From UBA7985 sp038141425 (GTDB lineage: Bacteria; Pseudomonadota; Alphaproteobacteria; UBA7985): DNA of 64,000 nt. The notes under the pieces were generated by a model that did not search any database, had not been told where the DNA came from, and saw nothing but the letters and a program-made list of their open reading frames with translations. Position 1 is the stretch's first letter. Each line of letters opens with the position of its first letter. Both the position numbers and the translations under genes were made by a program. This document shows, in pieces, positions 30,836 through 41,780 of the stretch. The DNA lies in NCBI GenBank assembly GCA_038141425.1, contig JAYQIC010000001.1, forward strand, positions 62,001-126,000. Direction: 5' to 3'.

Positions 30836-31126
30836 TCAGGGCGCGACGGGCAGTGACGCGAAATCAAGGCGCATGGCCTCGGCCTCGAAGGCGAGACCTG
30901 CGCCGGCCTGCACCAGCCGGACCTGCCGGGTGGGGGGGTCGAAGCGGGCGCCGTAATCCTGCCATTCGCCGCCGATGAACACGCGGCGGACGAAGAGGCG
31001 GCGCTGCTGTCCACCAGACCGCGCCCGCAGCGGGGCTGTCGGGCCGGTCCGCGTCAACACTTTGCGCGCCGGTGGCGTTGAGCAGCGCGTTGATGGTCGC
31101 GCCGTCCAGAAGGCGTTTGTCGCCAT
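30836..31126 (-). CDS. Small phage tail-associated protein
   Basis: A 96-residue frame whose C-terminal half reads VFIGGEWQDYGARFDPPTRQ and ends LDFASLPVAP. The N-terminus probably reads LLDGATINALLNATGAQSVD after repair of an early break. It lies between the tail hub and the fibre gene and may be an adaptor for the fibre. No family is recognised. Confidence 0.4.
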   Translation of the reverse strand: MATNAFWTARPSTRCSTPPARKVLTRTGPTAPLRARSGGQQRRLFVRRVFIGGEWQDYGARFDPPTRQVRLVQAGAGLAFEAEAMRLDFASLPVAP

Positions 31127-31204
31127 GGTGAAGTCTCCTTAGATCGGGGGAATTGCGGGTGCCGCCGGGTCGATGGCAGTCCGCCGGCAGCCAGCTGGTG
31201 AGGC

Positions 31205-31586
31205 CTAGAGCCCGCGGCGCAGGAGGGTGGCACGTGCGAGACGGTCGGCGAGGGCTTCGCGCACCACCGACGACGCCCGGGCCCGGCGATCACCGCGACG
31301 ACGGGCTTCACCGATGAGGACGCCAGGCGCGGAACCAGCCCCCCAGCCGCAGGCCGGAGCCAGCGAGGGTGGTGCGCTGACGGTCAAAGGCCTGCCGGTC
31401 TTCGGCCTGCATCGATCGGCGACGCTCGCGCGCCGCGCGGACCGCCAGACGGCGGCGCAGACGGGCATCGTCGGCAGCATCGGTCAGTCGCTCGCGCTCG
31501 TGCTGCCGGGCGTTTGCGCGGTCGAGGGAACTGGTCAGATGGCCAGTGAAGTGACGGGACAGGCTGGAGAGAAACTGTGAGAACAC
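31205..31586 (-). CDS. Small Arg-rich phage virion protein (frameshifted)
   Basis: About 126 residues after repair near 31325. The N-terminus is MFSQFLSSLSRHFTGHLTSS, followed by a highly charged coiled coil (HERERLTDAADDARLRRRLA) and the end REALADRLARATLLRRGL. Its make-up resembles that of the small protein between terminase and portal. A role as an internal virion protein is possible from position only. Confidence 0.4.
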
Positions 31587-31635
31587 GTTTGAACCTCGGT
31601 GTTGCGTAAGGATGAAGTGTCAGCTGGAAACCCGG

Positions 31636-33699
31636 TCAGTCGCCGCCCGCCAACCGGACCCCGAGACCCAGAATGTTCAGCGCGAAGGGGGCGTCGGTCC
31701 GCCAGCTCAGTGCCGTGGCCCGCGCCCAACCGCCCTCGTCCCGCTTGACCCTGACATCGCCGGTAAAGTCGCCGGGAAAGGGCTGGTCGTGGTGGGGTTC
31801 GGGGCTGGGCACCGGCCAGAAGGGGTGGCCGCGCCCTCGGGCCGGATCGCCGAACCGAATTCGGCTCACCGGTACCAACCTCAAACGGGCCGCTGCGCCA
31901 GAGGCGAAAGCGGGCATCATAGAGGTGACGGGATTTGGTCAGGGAAAAGCCGCCTTGCGTGCCGGCATCGAAGTCCAGCACCCGCGCGGCGGACGTATAG
32001 GCCAGACCGGCGGAATACAGCCGGATCGGCTCTGGCAACTCGACCCGACCGCCCTCGACCAGAAAGGCGCCGTATCCTGCTCGACCGAGCGCACGCGCAA
32101 CCACTCGCCTTCGAGGTGCTCCAGCCCGTCGATCACCGAAACCGGAAAGGCCGAAAGCGAGACCACGCCGCTGTCGAGGAAGTGCCCCGCCCAGCTGTCA
32201 TCGTGGGCCAGCCCGTCCGGTCAGCACCTCCAGACTGCGCCGCCACTGGCCATCGCGGTAGCGGCGACCGCGAACCAGGCCCTGATCCTCCCACCATTCC
32301 CACTCGCCGAAGGGCGCGGGCGCGACCATGCCAAAGCACTGCGCAGGCATCGTACTGGCACCGGCGGCGAACTGCCGGGTCCAGCCCAGCTGCTGCTCCT
32401 GCGGGCTGTGATCCGAGGCAGACCAGGCTGTCGTCGGCGAGCCACCCACAGCCGCAGCGCCGTTCCCTGCTGCCATGATCTCCCGCACACCGGCTTCGAG
32501 CAGGTGCGCCGAGGTCAGGCTCCAGGTTGCGGCTGCTCAGGTCCGCGCTCTAAGCCCATCGGCTCAGCGCCATGATTTGGCGGCGCTGCTGCGATCGGCG
32601 TAGATCACTGTATCGCCCAGCACCACCGGCGGCAGCTGCCAGCGCCAACAGCGTCGAGCTTGCGCGCCTGTATGCTCTGCGCACTCAACGGCCCGTCGGC
32701 GGAAAACAGCCGCCAGACCCCCCCGCTGACCGTTGCTGCCAGCAACGATAATCCGCCGCTGCCAGCCAGTGGATCTGGTTCAGGGTGGCGTCATTGAGGG
32801 TACCGAAAATCGCCGAGGCTGCTGTCACGGCCTGCCCGAAGGCATCGCTGGGCGCGAAGTTGCTATAGTCAGCCGGAACCGACATCCAGAACGACTGCGG
32901 GTTACTGGCGGTGTTGGCAAACACCAGCCGGTCATCGTGCAGGGCGACCAGCGCCGGAGTGGTGTCTGACCAGAAGGCGCCCAGATACCAGTCAGCGGTC
33001 TGGGCGATGCTCGGGTCGAACTGCCCGGCACCAGCGGGTCCCAGACCGGCAGCCGCGCTGTCGTCGGCGATGCCCTGAATGATGCCGTTGTGCCAACGGT
33101 CGGTGGCGGGTCGAAACCCGGACGCTGCGCCCGGCGTCCTCGGGGACAAAGGGGCTGAACCCCCAGCGCGCAGCCGCGTGCCGCTGACGTTGAACTGGTG
33201 GCGCGGATTGAAGTTGAGTGAGAGGTAAAGGCCCGTCGACCAGCCCCAGCGGGGTCAGCACAAAAGCCGTGCCGGTGAAAGCAATCTTCTGCGGGGCGTG
33301 GCGCGGGTGGGCGATGATCAGCGTGTTGGCGCTCTGCACCAGACGCTGAGCTGCTCCAGCTCCGCCCCGGACCAAGCGGTGATGAAGGTCATTTCGGGCA
33401 GCCGGGGCTGCTGGTAGCGATCTACGGCGAAAACCTCGCAGCGCTGGTGGTAAAACACCCAGGATGAAAGCCTCACCCGTGGTCGCAACAAAATTCACCG
33501 AGCCGCACCGGGCTCTGATCGGCTTCGAGGGCGTGGCGGAACAGGGTGCCGGGGCGGCGCATCCTGCCCGTGGGGGCCGATAAAGCCATTCAGGCTGCTG
33601 GCCAGCCTTGGGCTGCGGCCTGCGTCTCCGGCCGACCGGCGAGCAGAGCGTCAGCTCGCCGGCGGCGAAGCTCGATTGCCAATGGTCGTGGCGCGGCAT
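31636..33699 (-). CDS. Tail tubular protein B-like (T7 gp12 type), frameshifted
   Basis: A large tail-nozzle protein of about 688 residues. It opens MPRHDHWQSSFAAGELTLLA and soon has MRRPGTLFRHALEADQSPVR, the standard start of this family. Later parts are SANTLIIAHPRHAPQKIAFT, LVFANTASNPQSFWMSVPAD and IRLYSAGLAYTSAARVLDFD, and the end reads TDAPFALNILGLGVRLAGGD. At least six breaks divide the gene. The protein would form the distal tail tube below the tubular A ring. Confidence 0.65.
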
Positions 33700-34324
33700 C
33701 CAGACCCGCCCTCCCAGACCACCGGGCAGACCCAGACTGACGATGTCGTCACCGCTGCTTTCCTGCGCGTCGGCGGTTATCGCCTCCCGGCGCAGGCGGG
33801 CGGAAAAGTCCATCAGGGTCGCCATGCGGCTGGTGTTTTCGGTCAGTTTGGCGGCCATGGCGACCGCCAGCTCAGCGCTGACCAACCCGCCGAGCAAAGG
33901 ATCGAGGCCTCCGGGCTCAGTAGGGCGCGCGATGGCACGGATGCGAATGCCCCCGGCCACGTCGGTGCGGATGATGCGCGCGGGCTGACCCTCGCCGCTG
34001 CCCACCGCGCCTGCATCCGGCATCACCCGGGTTTCACGCGCCAGGCCGCCCCCTCCGGGCACAAGATCGAGAACCCGCAGCACGCTGTCGGGCAGCGCAT
34101 GGCCGTGGGCCAGCGCGTCGCCCTCATCGATTGTTGCGGCATCGATATCCAGCCGCACGACCGCGCGCAGTTCAGGGGTAGGACCGCAGCACCCGGTCGA
34201 GCACGCGCGGCAGGGTCCGGGCGGCGATACGGGCTTCGGCTGAGGCATCGCTCAGGTCTTGGATGGGCGAGGCCCGGAGATAATCGAGGGCCTCGTTGGC
34301 CAGGTCGACAAAGCGCAGCGCCAT
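33700..34324 (-). CDS. Tail tubular protein A-like (T7 gp11 type), frameshifted
   Basis: About 208 residues. The start MALRFVDLANEALDYLRASP followed by IQDLSDASAEARIAARTLPR and LDRVLRSYP matches the N-terminus of tubular A/adaptor proteins. The rest includes ILRTDVAGGIRI-like and TEPGGLDPLLGGLVSAELAV segments, then AAKLTENTSRMATLMDFSAR. The protein forms the ring between portal and nozzle. A break near 34180 moves the frame, and the stop codon is obscured where the next gene begins. Confidence 0.6.
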
Positions 34325-34456
34325 GGCGGTACTCCTGTTGGCAGAATGGGAAAGCGGGCAGGTGTCGGGGAGACGGGAGAGCGGGGCGAGACGGCATGAG
34401 CAAGCGCACCGAAAACCGGCGCGCACCTGCCCTGCCCTGCCCCCGCCCCAGCCCCT

Positions 34457-34997
34457 TTACTTGGCGGCGATGAAGTCCAGCCGCCCCTTGAGCACGTCGC
34501 CGCTCGCCGGGGCTGCCTTCAGGTCAAAGTAGAGATCCAGCGCCAGCGGGCCGAAGGTTGGCCCGGTTGACGACCTCGGTCTCAAAGGCGTTGTAGTCCG
34601 ACCCGGCGAGCAGGTTTTCAGCCCGGGCAAAGGTCAGCCGCACCACAGTGCCGTCGGCCTCGCGGTAGGCGGCGACCAGATCACCAACCCCGGAGAAGGC
34701 CGAGGGCAAAGCCCCAGCCACCGATGAAGACCTCGCCAGGGTACCAGCGGGCGACGCGTAGATCCGGTCCCCGACCACGGCGTGGGGAAGGCCGGGTCGG
34801 ACCCGTCCGGCACGGTGTAGCTGAAAGGTCCGGCTGAGCACGGTTCCGCCGTCCAGGCCGCGGTTGATGTAGCGCCCGGCGCGGGCCTGCCCGCGGGGAT
34901 GGTAGGGAAAGGGGGTCGCCCGAGAGGCCCGGCTCGACCCCAGGGCAAACTCAGCGCCGAAGTGGGCGCCGACGGGATAGGCTAGATGGCTGGCCAT
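34457..34997 (-). CDS. Phage virion structural protein after capsid gene (frameshifted)
   Basis: About 180 residues, starting MASHLAYPVGAHFGAEFALG and ending FDLKAAPASGDVLKGRLDFI just before the TAA at 34457-34459. The middle contains GDLVAAYREADGTVVRLTFA. Genes in this place in short-tailed phages encode head decoration or head-fibre proteins. Breaks near 34565, 34790 and 34870. Assignment is from position. Confidence 0.45.
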
Positions 34998-35021
34998 GGG
35001 TCAGCACCCTCCTTCGATCAA

Positions 35022-35994
35022 TCAGGCGAATTCAGTGGGGGAGTTGTCGACACACTCGATGACCACGACCTTGGACTCGTGCTCGCGGGTGCCGCCGACG
35101 GACATCTCGACCTGCAGCTGCTGGCTGTTGATGCCGTATTCCTTGGCCGGGTTGACCTCGGTGGTGATCGGCATCAGCTCGCCCATCATCACGCCGGACT
35201 GCAGCATGGCGATGCAGCGCCTCACCGGCGTACCCGGCGTGGTGGTGGTGTCCAGCGGCAGGATCGGGTCAAAGGTACCGCTGGCACCGTTGACCGGCTG
35301 CCCCGAGGCCGGGGTCGACAGGTCGAGCACGTCGTCGATGACGTGGAAGAAGGCACCCATGAAGTACGGCAGGTTGGCGTCCACCAGCGGCCGCGTCGCG
35401 TTGAAATCAGCGCTGGTGACGACCGAGGAGTTGAGCAGCTCGTCTTCCTGCTCGCTGGTGATCAGCACACAGATCGGATCGTCGCGGTCGGGGTTGACCC
35501 GGCGCAGCATCTTCACCGCCTGCTTGACCTTCTGCAGCGTCAGGCCGGTCCCGCCGTGGGAAATAACCTGACTGCCGGGCAGGTTGACGACGGTCTCGCC
35601 GAACTTATCGACCTTGGCCGAACCCAGCGCCGCATCGACCGCGCAGCGGTCCCATTCACGCGCCGCGCCGCTGGCCCAGGCCTGCGACAGGCGCCCCATG
35701 GGGTCGGTGTGGGTGCGCAGGGCGTCAAAGCCATCGAAGCGCTCGGAGTTCCAGTAGTCCTTCTGCTCCATCCAGCGCCGGAACCGTGCGGTTTCAGTCA
35801 CCGGAACGGTAACATTGCGGGAGGTTTTGCGGATCAGCCGGTTGGCACCGAGGCTGTCGAAGGCCTGGCGCTCGCCAGTGACGGTTTCAACGGTAACGAC
35901 CGACCGCAGCCGGCTGGTTTTCTGGCTGAACAGCAGACGCAGGCCTTAAATCCATAACACGGCGTTCTGGGCGAACTTCAACAGTTCCACTCAT
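35022..35994 (-). CDS. Phage major capsid protein
   Basis: About 323 residues. Starting at the ATG 35992-35994 (MSGTVEVRPERR), after an early break near 35945 it reads LFSQKTSRLRSVVTVETVTG and FRRWMEQKDYWNSERFDGFD. It continues with KVKQAVKMLRRVNPDRDDPI, CVLITSEQEDELLNSSVVTS and VDANLPYFMGAFFHVIDDVL. This matches the capsid family of BPP-1-like podoviruses (PF19821-type) as I remember it. The gene sits in the expected place after the scaffold and is otherwise intact. Confidence 0.7.
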
Positions 35995-36052
35995 AGTCTT
36001 TCACTCTCTTCTTTCAAGTCGGAAATCGGGATCGGAAATCAGGGATCGGGAT

Positions 36053-37093
36053 TTAGGTTTCAGTTTCGGGGTCGGGATCCTCCGGCGTCTCAGTGCGCTC
36101 GGGCGGCGCTTCGGGCGCTTCGGCGAGGATCAGCCCGGCGAGCTGCGAAAGCCGCTCTGCCATCACAAAATCCAGCCGGATGCCTTCGGCCCGCGCCTGC
36201 CGCCAGGCCATGAAACGCGCATAGAGGCGGTCGGCCCGCGCGCGCGCCCTGGCCGATGATGCTGCGTTCGGCCTCCAGCACCGCAGCCTGCAGGTCGGGC
36301 ACAAAGTCCTCGCGCCAGCAGTTCGGTGACGATCGAGGCGCGCAGCCAGACCCGGGCACTCAGGCGCTTGGGCGCCATCGGGCGTTGTTCGGACAGGCGC
36401 TCCAGACAGTCGCTCAACCAAGGCCGCGCCTCCCGCTTCGGCGCCGTGGCCCGCTGGTTGCGGCGGCAAGCAGGCGCGCGCGATGGCCTTGGCCGCGTCG
36501 TGGCCGGGGTGAGCGCGGCTGAGGAAGGCCTCGCGGTGGTCCTGTCGGCGGCCAACCGGGCGAGTTCCTGCGTCGCAGCTCGGCAGTCATGCCCGCGGAC
36601 TGTCCGGCGAGTTCGCCCTGCGGGCCTTCCTCGTCCAGCCGTCGCAGCGCCAGTCCGACCGGGCCAGCGCCGGAATGATCCGGTCGGGCTGGCCGATATC
36701 GAGCAGGTCGTCGACGTCGTCTTCGTCGAGGCCGAAGCTGAGCGCGGCGAAGCTGGCCGCTTCCATGGCGGCGTCAGCTTCCGTGCCCAGGCCTGCTTCA
36801 GTTCGCGCACGATCGCGCTGCGGGCCTGCTCACGCTGGTCATGATCGCTCTGCAGCGAGCTTTCCACGGCGGCGAGGACGTCGGCCTGCGCCGGCTTCGA
36901 TTTCGTCGTTGAGGCCAAAGCGGGCGCAGGACCGGGCCAGCACTTCGGGCAGGTCGGGCAGGTCGGGCAGCGGCTCACCCTTTGGCGGTGTCGGGGTCTC
37001 TGAAGCCGCCGCAGAACCGGCGGCGGGGGCCGGATTGCGCGGGGTCCCCGCTTGCATGGGGCGCGAGGGCGGGATCGGTCGGTTTGGTGTCAT
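36053..37093 (-). CDS. Putative phage scaffolding protein (frameshifted)
   Basis: A charged, mostly helical protein of about 346 residues lying just before the capsid gene. The N-terminus is Pro/Ala-rich (MTPNRPIPPSRPMQAGTPRN). The core has SDHDQREQARSAIVRELKQA and LFGLDEDDVDDLLDIG-like acidic helix, and the C-terminus is very acidic (ERTETPEDPDPETET). Position and composition suggest an assembly scaffold. At least four breaks are present, and it is possible that two genes are involved. Confidence 0.45.
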
Positions 37094-37134
37094 CTGTTGC
37101 GGGTGCTGCTTGCACGTCCGGTCTCCTTGTCGGT

Positions 37135-37467
37135 TCAGGGGTGGAAAAGGGATCGGCAGACCCGAACCCCGCGCCCTCGTCCACGGCGACAGGCGCGCGG
37201 ATCAGGGCGTCCGGGGTCGGCGCCGGCGGCCGAAAGCAGGTGGAGAAGAACGTCCCGCTGGCCTTCGTTGAATGCGGTCTGGTCGGGGGCACCGGCGACG
37301 AAGCCCGAGACCCGCAGCCCGCAGTAACGGGCGAGGTCTTCGAGGATCAGCCGCGCGGCGGGTGAGGCCTGTTCCGGCCCGAAAACCCGGGCGTAGGCGT
37401 CGGCCACTGCCCGTGCCTGCGCGCCGGGGAAGACCTGCGCGAACCAGGCCAGCGTCGGCGCGCTCAT
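37135..37467 (-). CDS. Bbp19-like phage protein
   Basis: A 110-residue protein. The conserved stretch LILEDLARYCGLRVSGFVAG followed by TAFNEGQRDVLLHLLSAAG resembles the small Bbp19-type proteins found next to the portal in Bordetella phage BPP-1 and relatives. Its ATG overlaps the portal stop codon. Function is unknown. The C-terminal 20 Arg-rich residues may be out of frame. Confidence 0.5.
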   Translation of the reverse strand: MSAPTLAWFAQVFPGAQARAVADAYARVFGPEQASPAARLILEDLARYCGLRVSGFVAGAPDQTAFNEGQRDVLLHLLSAAGADPGRPDPRACRRGRGRGVRVCRSLFHP

Positions 37468-38971
37468 GGCGCCGGGTCCGGACGGAGATGCCGTTCGGGG
37501 AAGCCGGCATCGCTGAGGATGCTGCGGGCCAGTGCCTGCTCATCGACCAGCTGCCCCTGCTCCAGCCCCAGCCCGCTCAGCCCATCAAGCAGGCGCAGGT
37601 GGCGCGCGGCTTCGCTCAGGCGTTGCGCCTGCGCCAGTGGCGAGATCAGCTGCACGGTGGGGATGTCCGGGTGCAGGGCGCTGGAGCGGTTACGCGGCAG
37701 GGCGCCCGCACGATACAGCAGCCCGAACAGACGCCGGATCAGGGGTTCGAGGAACTCCGACTGCAGCCGCGCCAGATGGGGTGCCAGCAGCCGGGCCTTT
37801 TCTTCCTGCCGCCCGAGGAAGGCGGTCGCGGTCTCCTGCCCTGCGCCGTACCAAGCAGCAGGGAGGCGAAGAAGGCCTCGCGGATCTGCATTCGGCGCTG
37901 CTGCTCCATCTCCAGCGACAGGCCGGGGTCGCCCGTCCGTCCATGAACGGCTGATACAGGCGTCGGCCATTGGCATCCAGACCGCCGTAAATCACCGCAC
38001 CGGGGTGGGTTTTCAGCCCGCGCATGCCGTGTTCGTGGGCGCTGAGGATCGGCGGATCGACCGCCTTTTGCGCCGCCAGCAGACTGGCCTTGCACATGGC
38101 GTTGAGGGTTTTGACGTCGGGCAGCGCCAGCATGGCCGGGCTGTCGCCGTAGGCTCCGCCCCCCGGCCGCCGACCAGCGCACCACGATGTCGGCGCTCTC
38201 CGGCCGGGTCCGGCTTTCCAGCACACGGCCGGTCTCGGCATCGATCACGGTCACGCGACAACCCGTGTGGAGTGCGCCGCTCGATCGCCCGGACGACGCC
38301 GGTGTCGTGGCGGTTCCGGCGGCCTCATCCGGCCACTCGGTTATCTCGATGAAGGCACCGGTGCTCTGGCCGTCTTTCCCGGCAGAGCGGCGCAGCGCCT
38401 CGGGCGTGTTGGGACCAAAGCGGCGCAAAGCCGCGCCCGCGCGCAGCCGGAAGCGGCGGAACAGGCGGGTGATGGCACCGTCGCCGTCGGCCTCGATGGC
38501 GAGGTCTTCGAGCCGCCTGACAACAAAACGCGGCCCGGGACGGACCGCCAGCACGGCGGTGCCGAAGCTGACCAGATCGCGGAAAAAGTCCGGGAGGACC
38601 GTATAGAACGCCTGCCCGCCCCGCGTTCAGGGTGCCGTTGAGCACCTGCTCAACCCCATCGGCCCAGGCCTGATCCTCCGCTTCGAGCCGGAACCATCGG
38701 CTTGCTGGATTGGTCAGCGCACCGAACAGGCCGGCGGCGAGGTTCTCGGCCCGCCAGCAGGGCGGTACTGTCGTAAACCTGTGTACGCACGGGGCTGCGC
38801 GGGCCCACTGCTCGCGGAACCACGACGATAGTGCGCGCGGGTCGGGTGGATCAGCGCGGCAATCTCAGCCCAGGTTGGCTCCATCACGCTGCGCTGGGTG
38901 AGCGCATCGTGATAGGCGCTGAGCAGCCGTGAGCCTGCTGCTGCGGACGGCATGGGTTTGGACCCCGGCAT
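37464..38971 (-). CDS. Head-to-tail connector (portal) protein, frameshifted
   Basis: A podovirus-type portal of about 500 residues. The N-terminus has SRLLSAYHDALTQRSVMEPT and WAEIAALIHPTRAHYRRGS, then (in another frame) ENLAAGLFGALTNPASRWFR, typical of the bacteriophage head-to-tail connecting family. The C-terminus has ETATAFLGRQEEKARLLAPH, LARLQSEFLEPLIRRLFGLL and VQLISPLAQAQRLSEAARHL. It forms the dodecameric ring through which DNA is packaged. There are at least five breaks. The true start may be the Met at MPSAAAGSRLL a few codons downstream. Confidence 0.75.
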
Positions 38972-39275
38972 CAGCCGCGCCCTGGCCAGCGCGCAGGAAG
39001 CCCGTCACCGCCGGATTGGCGGTGGAGAACGGATTGGCCGCACGGTGCCCACCAAAGGCACGGCTCAGCCGAAGTCTGCGGGCGCGGACGGCGCGGCGGC
39101 GGGCCTTTTCCAGCCGTCGGTCTTCCTCGGCCAGCGTTCGTTCGATGATGGCGCGGTCTTCGGTACGCGCGCGGCGGTCAGCCTCGATCCGCTGGCGCAG
39201 GTCGCGCGCGTCACGGCGGGCGCCCAGCAGGCTCCCGGCGAGCGAGAGCAGGCCACCGCTCTGAAATAAAGCCAT
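38865..39275 (-). CDS. Small coiled-coil phage protein between terminase and portal
   Basis: A frame opening MALFQSGGLLSLAGSLLGAR with a short hydrophobic start, then a long charged coiled coil (RRARTEDRAIIERTLAEEDR, RLEKARRRAVRARRLRLSR). The last 35 residues overlap the portal N-terminus and are probably out of frame, so the real product may have about 100 residues. Function unknown. Confidence 0.4.
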   Translation of the reverse strand: MALFQSGGLLSLAGSLLGARRDARDLRQRIEADRRARTEDRAIIERTLAEEDRRLEKARRRAVRARRLRLSRAFGGHRAANPFSTANPAVTGFLRAGQGAADAGVQTHAVRSSRLTAAQRLSRCAHPAQRDGANLG

Positions 39276-39307
39276 GGTCGTGGTCCTCTTGTTGTCGGTT
39301 GGGTCGG

Positions 39308-40781
39308 TTACCAGTCCAGCGGGTTGAACCCGGCTGTCGTGGTGGTCGGGTTATCGGCGGCGGCGGCCCCGGCCGCGCTGGTTCCACCCTGCCCCGTGGT
39401 CGCAAAACGCAGCCCCATGAGCGCGTAGCGTGTCGCGGAGAGCAGGTCGTCGCGCTCGGGCACGATGCGCCCGTCCTTGCGGTGATAGAGGCGGTATTCC
39501 TCGAACCAGTCCGGCTGGCCCTCGAACACGCGCAGCCGCCCGCTCTGCAGGCGCTGGAGCATGTCCATCACCCCCGCTTCCAGCCCGTTGGAGCCGTCGG
39601 GGAAGGTGACGCGCTCCGGGTCGGATACGAAGACCGGCGGCGCGATAATGCTGGGCCAGCGTCGTGCCGCTGGTCTTGTCGTGCCAGGCCGTCGTGCGGC
39701 CAGACCCAGCACAGCGCCCGCCCCCACTGGAGCAAGACAGCGGCGTGGACCTGCGGTGTTGCCTGCCGCCGCCGGTAGCAGCGGAGCACGTACACCGGTC
39801 ACGATCCCGGTCCCAGGCGACCTCAACCGCCGCTGTGGGGTGGTCCCAGCCAAAATCGAGCGCGCCCAGACGCGGCCAGTGCAACGGCACGTCGAAAGGC
39901 CCGGATCAGCACGTCCTCTTCGGCGACGTCGAACACCTGGCCTGTCCCCAGCACCGGGACGCCGTTGGCTCGAACCTCGCGCTCGTGCGGCGGGTAGCTG
40001 GCGAGGATGCGGCGCCGGTCGGCGGCACTCAGGTGCCCGGCGTCTTCGAGCCGCAGGGTGATCAGCGCACGGTCGGGCGCGGCTTTCTTGCCCTTATCGC
40101 CCTTATCGCCCGTGCCGGTACCGGAAGCGGCGGTAAAGCGCTCGACCAGCGTGGTGCGGCCGAGCAAGGGGGTGAATGTGGCAAACACCAGCCCGCCAGT
40201 GGCGTTGGTCCGGGTCAGCCCTCCATATAAACATCAAAGGGCGGTTCTTCGTCGAACCAGACCAGATCGAGGGTCGCACCCTGCCAGCGCTCCCGCCCCT
40301 GAGCGTAGGATTTGAAGGCCAGCGATGACCACCCACCGCTGTGGTGCCGGATCAGCAGCTCGTCAGTCCCGGTCGCGCCCGGCACGGCTGCGCGGTCGGC
40401 GCGCGGGATCAGCGCGGCAAGCTCAAAAGGATCGCCGGCCCCGGTCGCGAACAGCAGGCGCTGCACGGTCGAGCGGCTGACCTCCTGCGAGACGCTACCG
40501 ACCCAGGCGCAGATGGGGCCATCAGCGGCGGCCCGGCCACCAGTCCGGATAGCGCCCGGTCAGGTCAGCGCCAGTTCGTGCGCCCCGGCCCAGGTCTTGC
40601 CCAGCTGGTTCCCGGCCATCAGCAACCGCTCGCGGTGATCGACCCCGGCGCGGTGAAAGGTCCGCTGCGGCCCGGTCGGGCGATAGCCGCTGAAGCGCTG
40701 CTGCGCCCGGCGGCGGCGCTCCAGCAGGGCGGCGGCGAGTGACTGGCGCTGGTCCCGGTGCCCTGTCTCCGGCCCGCTCAA
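39308..40781 (-). CDS. Terminase large subunit (frameshifted)
   Basis: The DNA-packaging motor, about 490 residues. The ATPase part has RERLLMAGNQLGKTWAGAHE with the Walker A-like loop, and TLDLVWFDEEPPFDVYMEG with Walker B. LMFATFTPLLGRTTLVERFT holds the coupling motif. The nuclease part starts LGALDFGWDHPTAAVEVAWD with the metal-binding Asp residues, and the end reads ERDDLLSATRYALMGLRFAT. Its TTG start overlaps the small-subunit stop. Breaks lie near 40560, 40215, 39870 and 39660. Confidence 0.85.
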
Positions 40782-41112
40782 GCGGACAGACGCTGGATCA
40801 GCGCGTCCAGCTCGCCATCGCTCAAGGCGGTCAGCGCCGCATCCAGCGGCGTTGCCGACAGCACCGGCACCCTCTGCCCCGCCGCCGGGCGCGGCCGAGG
40901 CCGTGAAGATCGGAGAGGTGCTTGAGGGCGGAGGCAGCGGCGGTCATGTTGCCCTTCTCCAGCGCGGTGGTCTGGAACAGCGCGATCCCGCGCAGGCTCT
41001 GCTCGTGCCGGGAAACCGTGGGCGGCGCTGAATTGGCTGAGAGGCGCGTCTGAGAGGGCGTCTGGATCGTTTGCGGCTTGGCCCGGGCCCAAAGAAAAAG
41101 CCGACCCGGCAA
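40778..41112 (-). CDS. Terminase small subunit-like protein (frameshifted)
   Basis: A protein of about 110 residues just upstream of the large subunit. It reads HEQSLRGIALFQTTALEKGN, MTAAASALKHLSDLHGLGRA and, after a break near 40890, ATPLDAALTALSDGELDALI ending QRLSA. Helical DNA-binding small terminases often contain this KGNxxAAxxALxxLxxLxGL pattern. The start is uncertain because the frame runs into the terminator at 41091-41125. Confidence 0.5.
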
Positions 41113-41125
41113 CCCGGATCGGCTT
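41091..41125 (-). terminator. Intrinsic terminator between late promoter and terminase genes
   Basis: A 12-pair stem with one G-T pair (41098-41109 with 41114-41125) closing a four-base loop, followed on the minus strand by TTTTCTTT (complement of 41091-41098). It lies about 55 bases downstream of the predicted start of the late transcript. Confidence 0.75.
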
Positions 41126-41180
41126 CTCTGGATTCAGCGCGCCGCTGAAGGGCGCTGGTCACATTTCTTGATCATGAGAC

Positions 41181-41222
41181 TTTGTATCAAACCATAGCAC
41201 GTTTGTCAACACATTTGTATCA
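41181..41222 (-). promoter_or_regulatory. Late promoter with overlapping repressor-type operators
   Basis: On the minus strand a perfect -35 TTGACA (41204-41209) is followed by exactly 17 bases and a -10-like TACAAA (41181-41186). An inverted repeat CAAAC (41188-41192)/GTTTG (41201-41205) lies between them, and TTTGTATCA occurs twice on the plus strand (41181-41189, 41214-41222). The same half-site occurs beside the S24 repressor gene. Confidence 0.65.
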
Positions 41223-41733
41223 TTTTTTTGAGCGCGTAGCCTTCGTCGATCTCCACCAGCTTGTCGAGCCCGCAGCGCAGGCGCTCCATCCGACCCGCCC
41301 GACAAACGCGTCGTCGATCACACACACAGACGTATGACCGACCGGGTCCGGGCCGACAGAGCCGCAAATTTTTCTTCAAAGCGGCGGCGGGCGGTTTCTG
41401 AGCGTACGAAGACGGCGTCAGCCCCACTAATCCCACCCGCAGCCCGGGCCTCGTACCGGGCGGTGAGCCGGGGTCGGCGGAAGGCCTGATCAAACAGCCG
41501 CGCCAGCGCCTCCCCCTGCCTCGCGACGGCGGTCATTCAGCGCGGCGTCTTCATCACCATCAACCAGCGCCCCGCGCTCGGCGTACCACTGCAGCGCCAG
41601 GCCGCTGGCGCACGCCAGAGTGGCGGCGGCGCCCGCGCGGGCGGGTGTCGGCGCACTGCCGGTCCGCGCGCCGACGACAGACCAGCAGCCAGGGCGGTGC
41701 GGCGGTCGCGAGCAGAGGGTTTTTTGTTCATTT
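41206..41733 (-). CDS. Putative phage regulatory protein upstream of late promoter (frameshifted)
   Basis: Reconstructed from three frames to about 175 residues: MNKKPSARDRRTALAAGL, then LALQWYAERGALVDGDEDAA, EALARLFDQAFRRPRLTARY, RFEEKFAALSARTRSVIRL and RMERLRCGLDKLVEI. The C-terminal arrangement vaguely recalls small alphaproteobacterial domains such as DUF6456, but I am not confident. As one of only two genes between the repressor and the late operon, a role in activating or antiterminating late transcription is conceivable. The stop overlaps the -35 box of the late promoter. Confidence 0.4.
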
Positions 41734-41780
41734 GCAGCCTTAACCGCTGACCAAGCCGAAGCGACGCAAGCTTGCACGGG

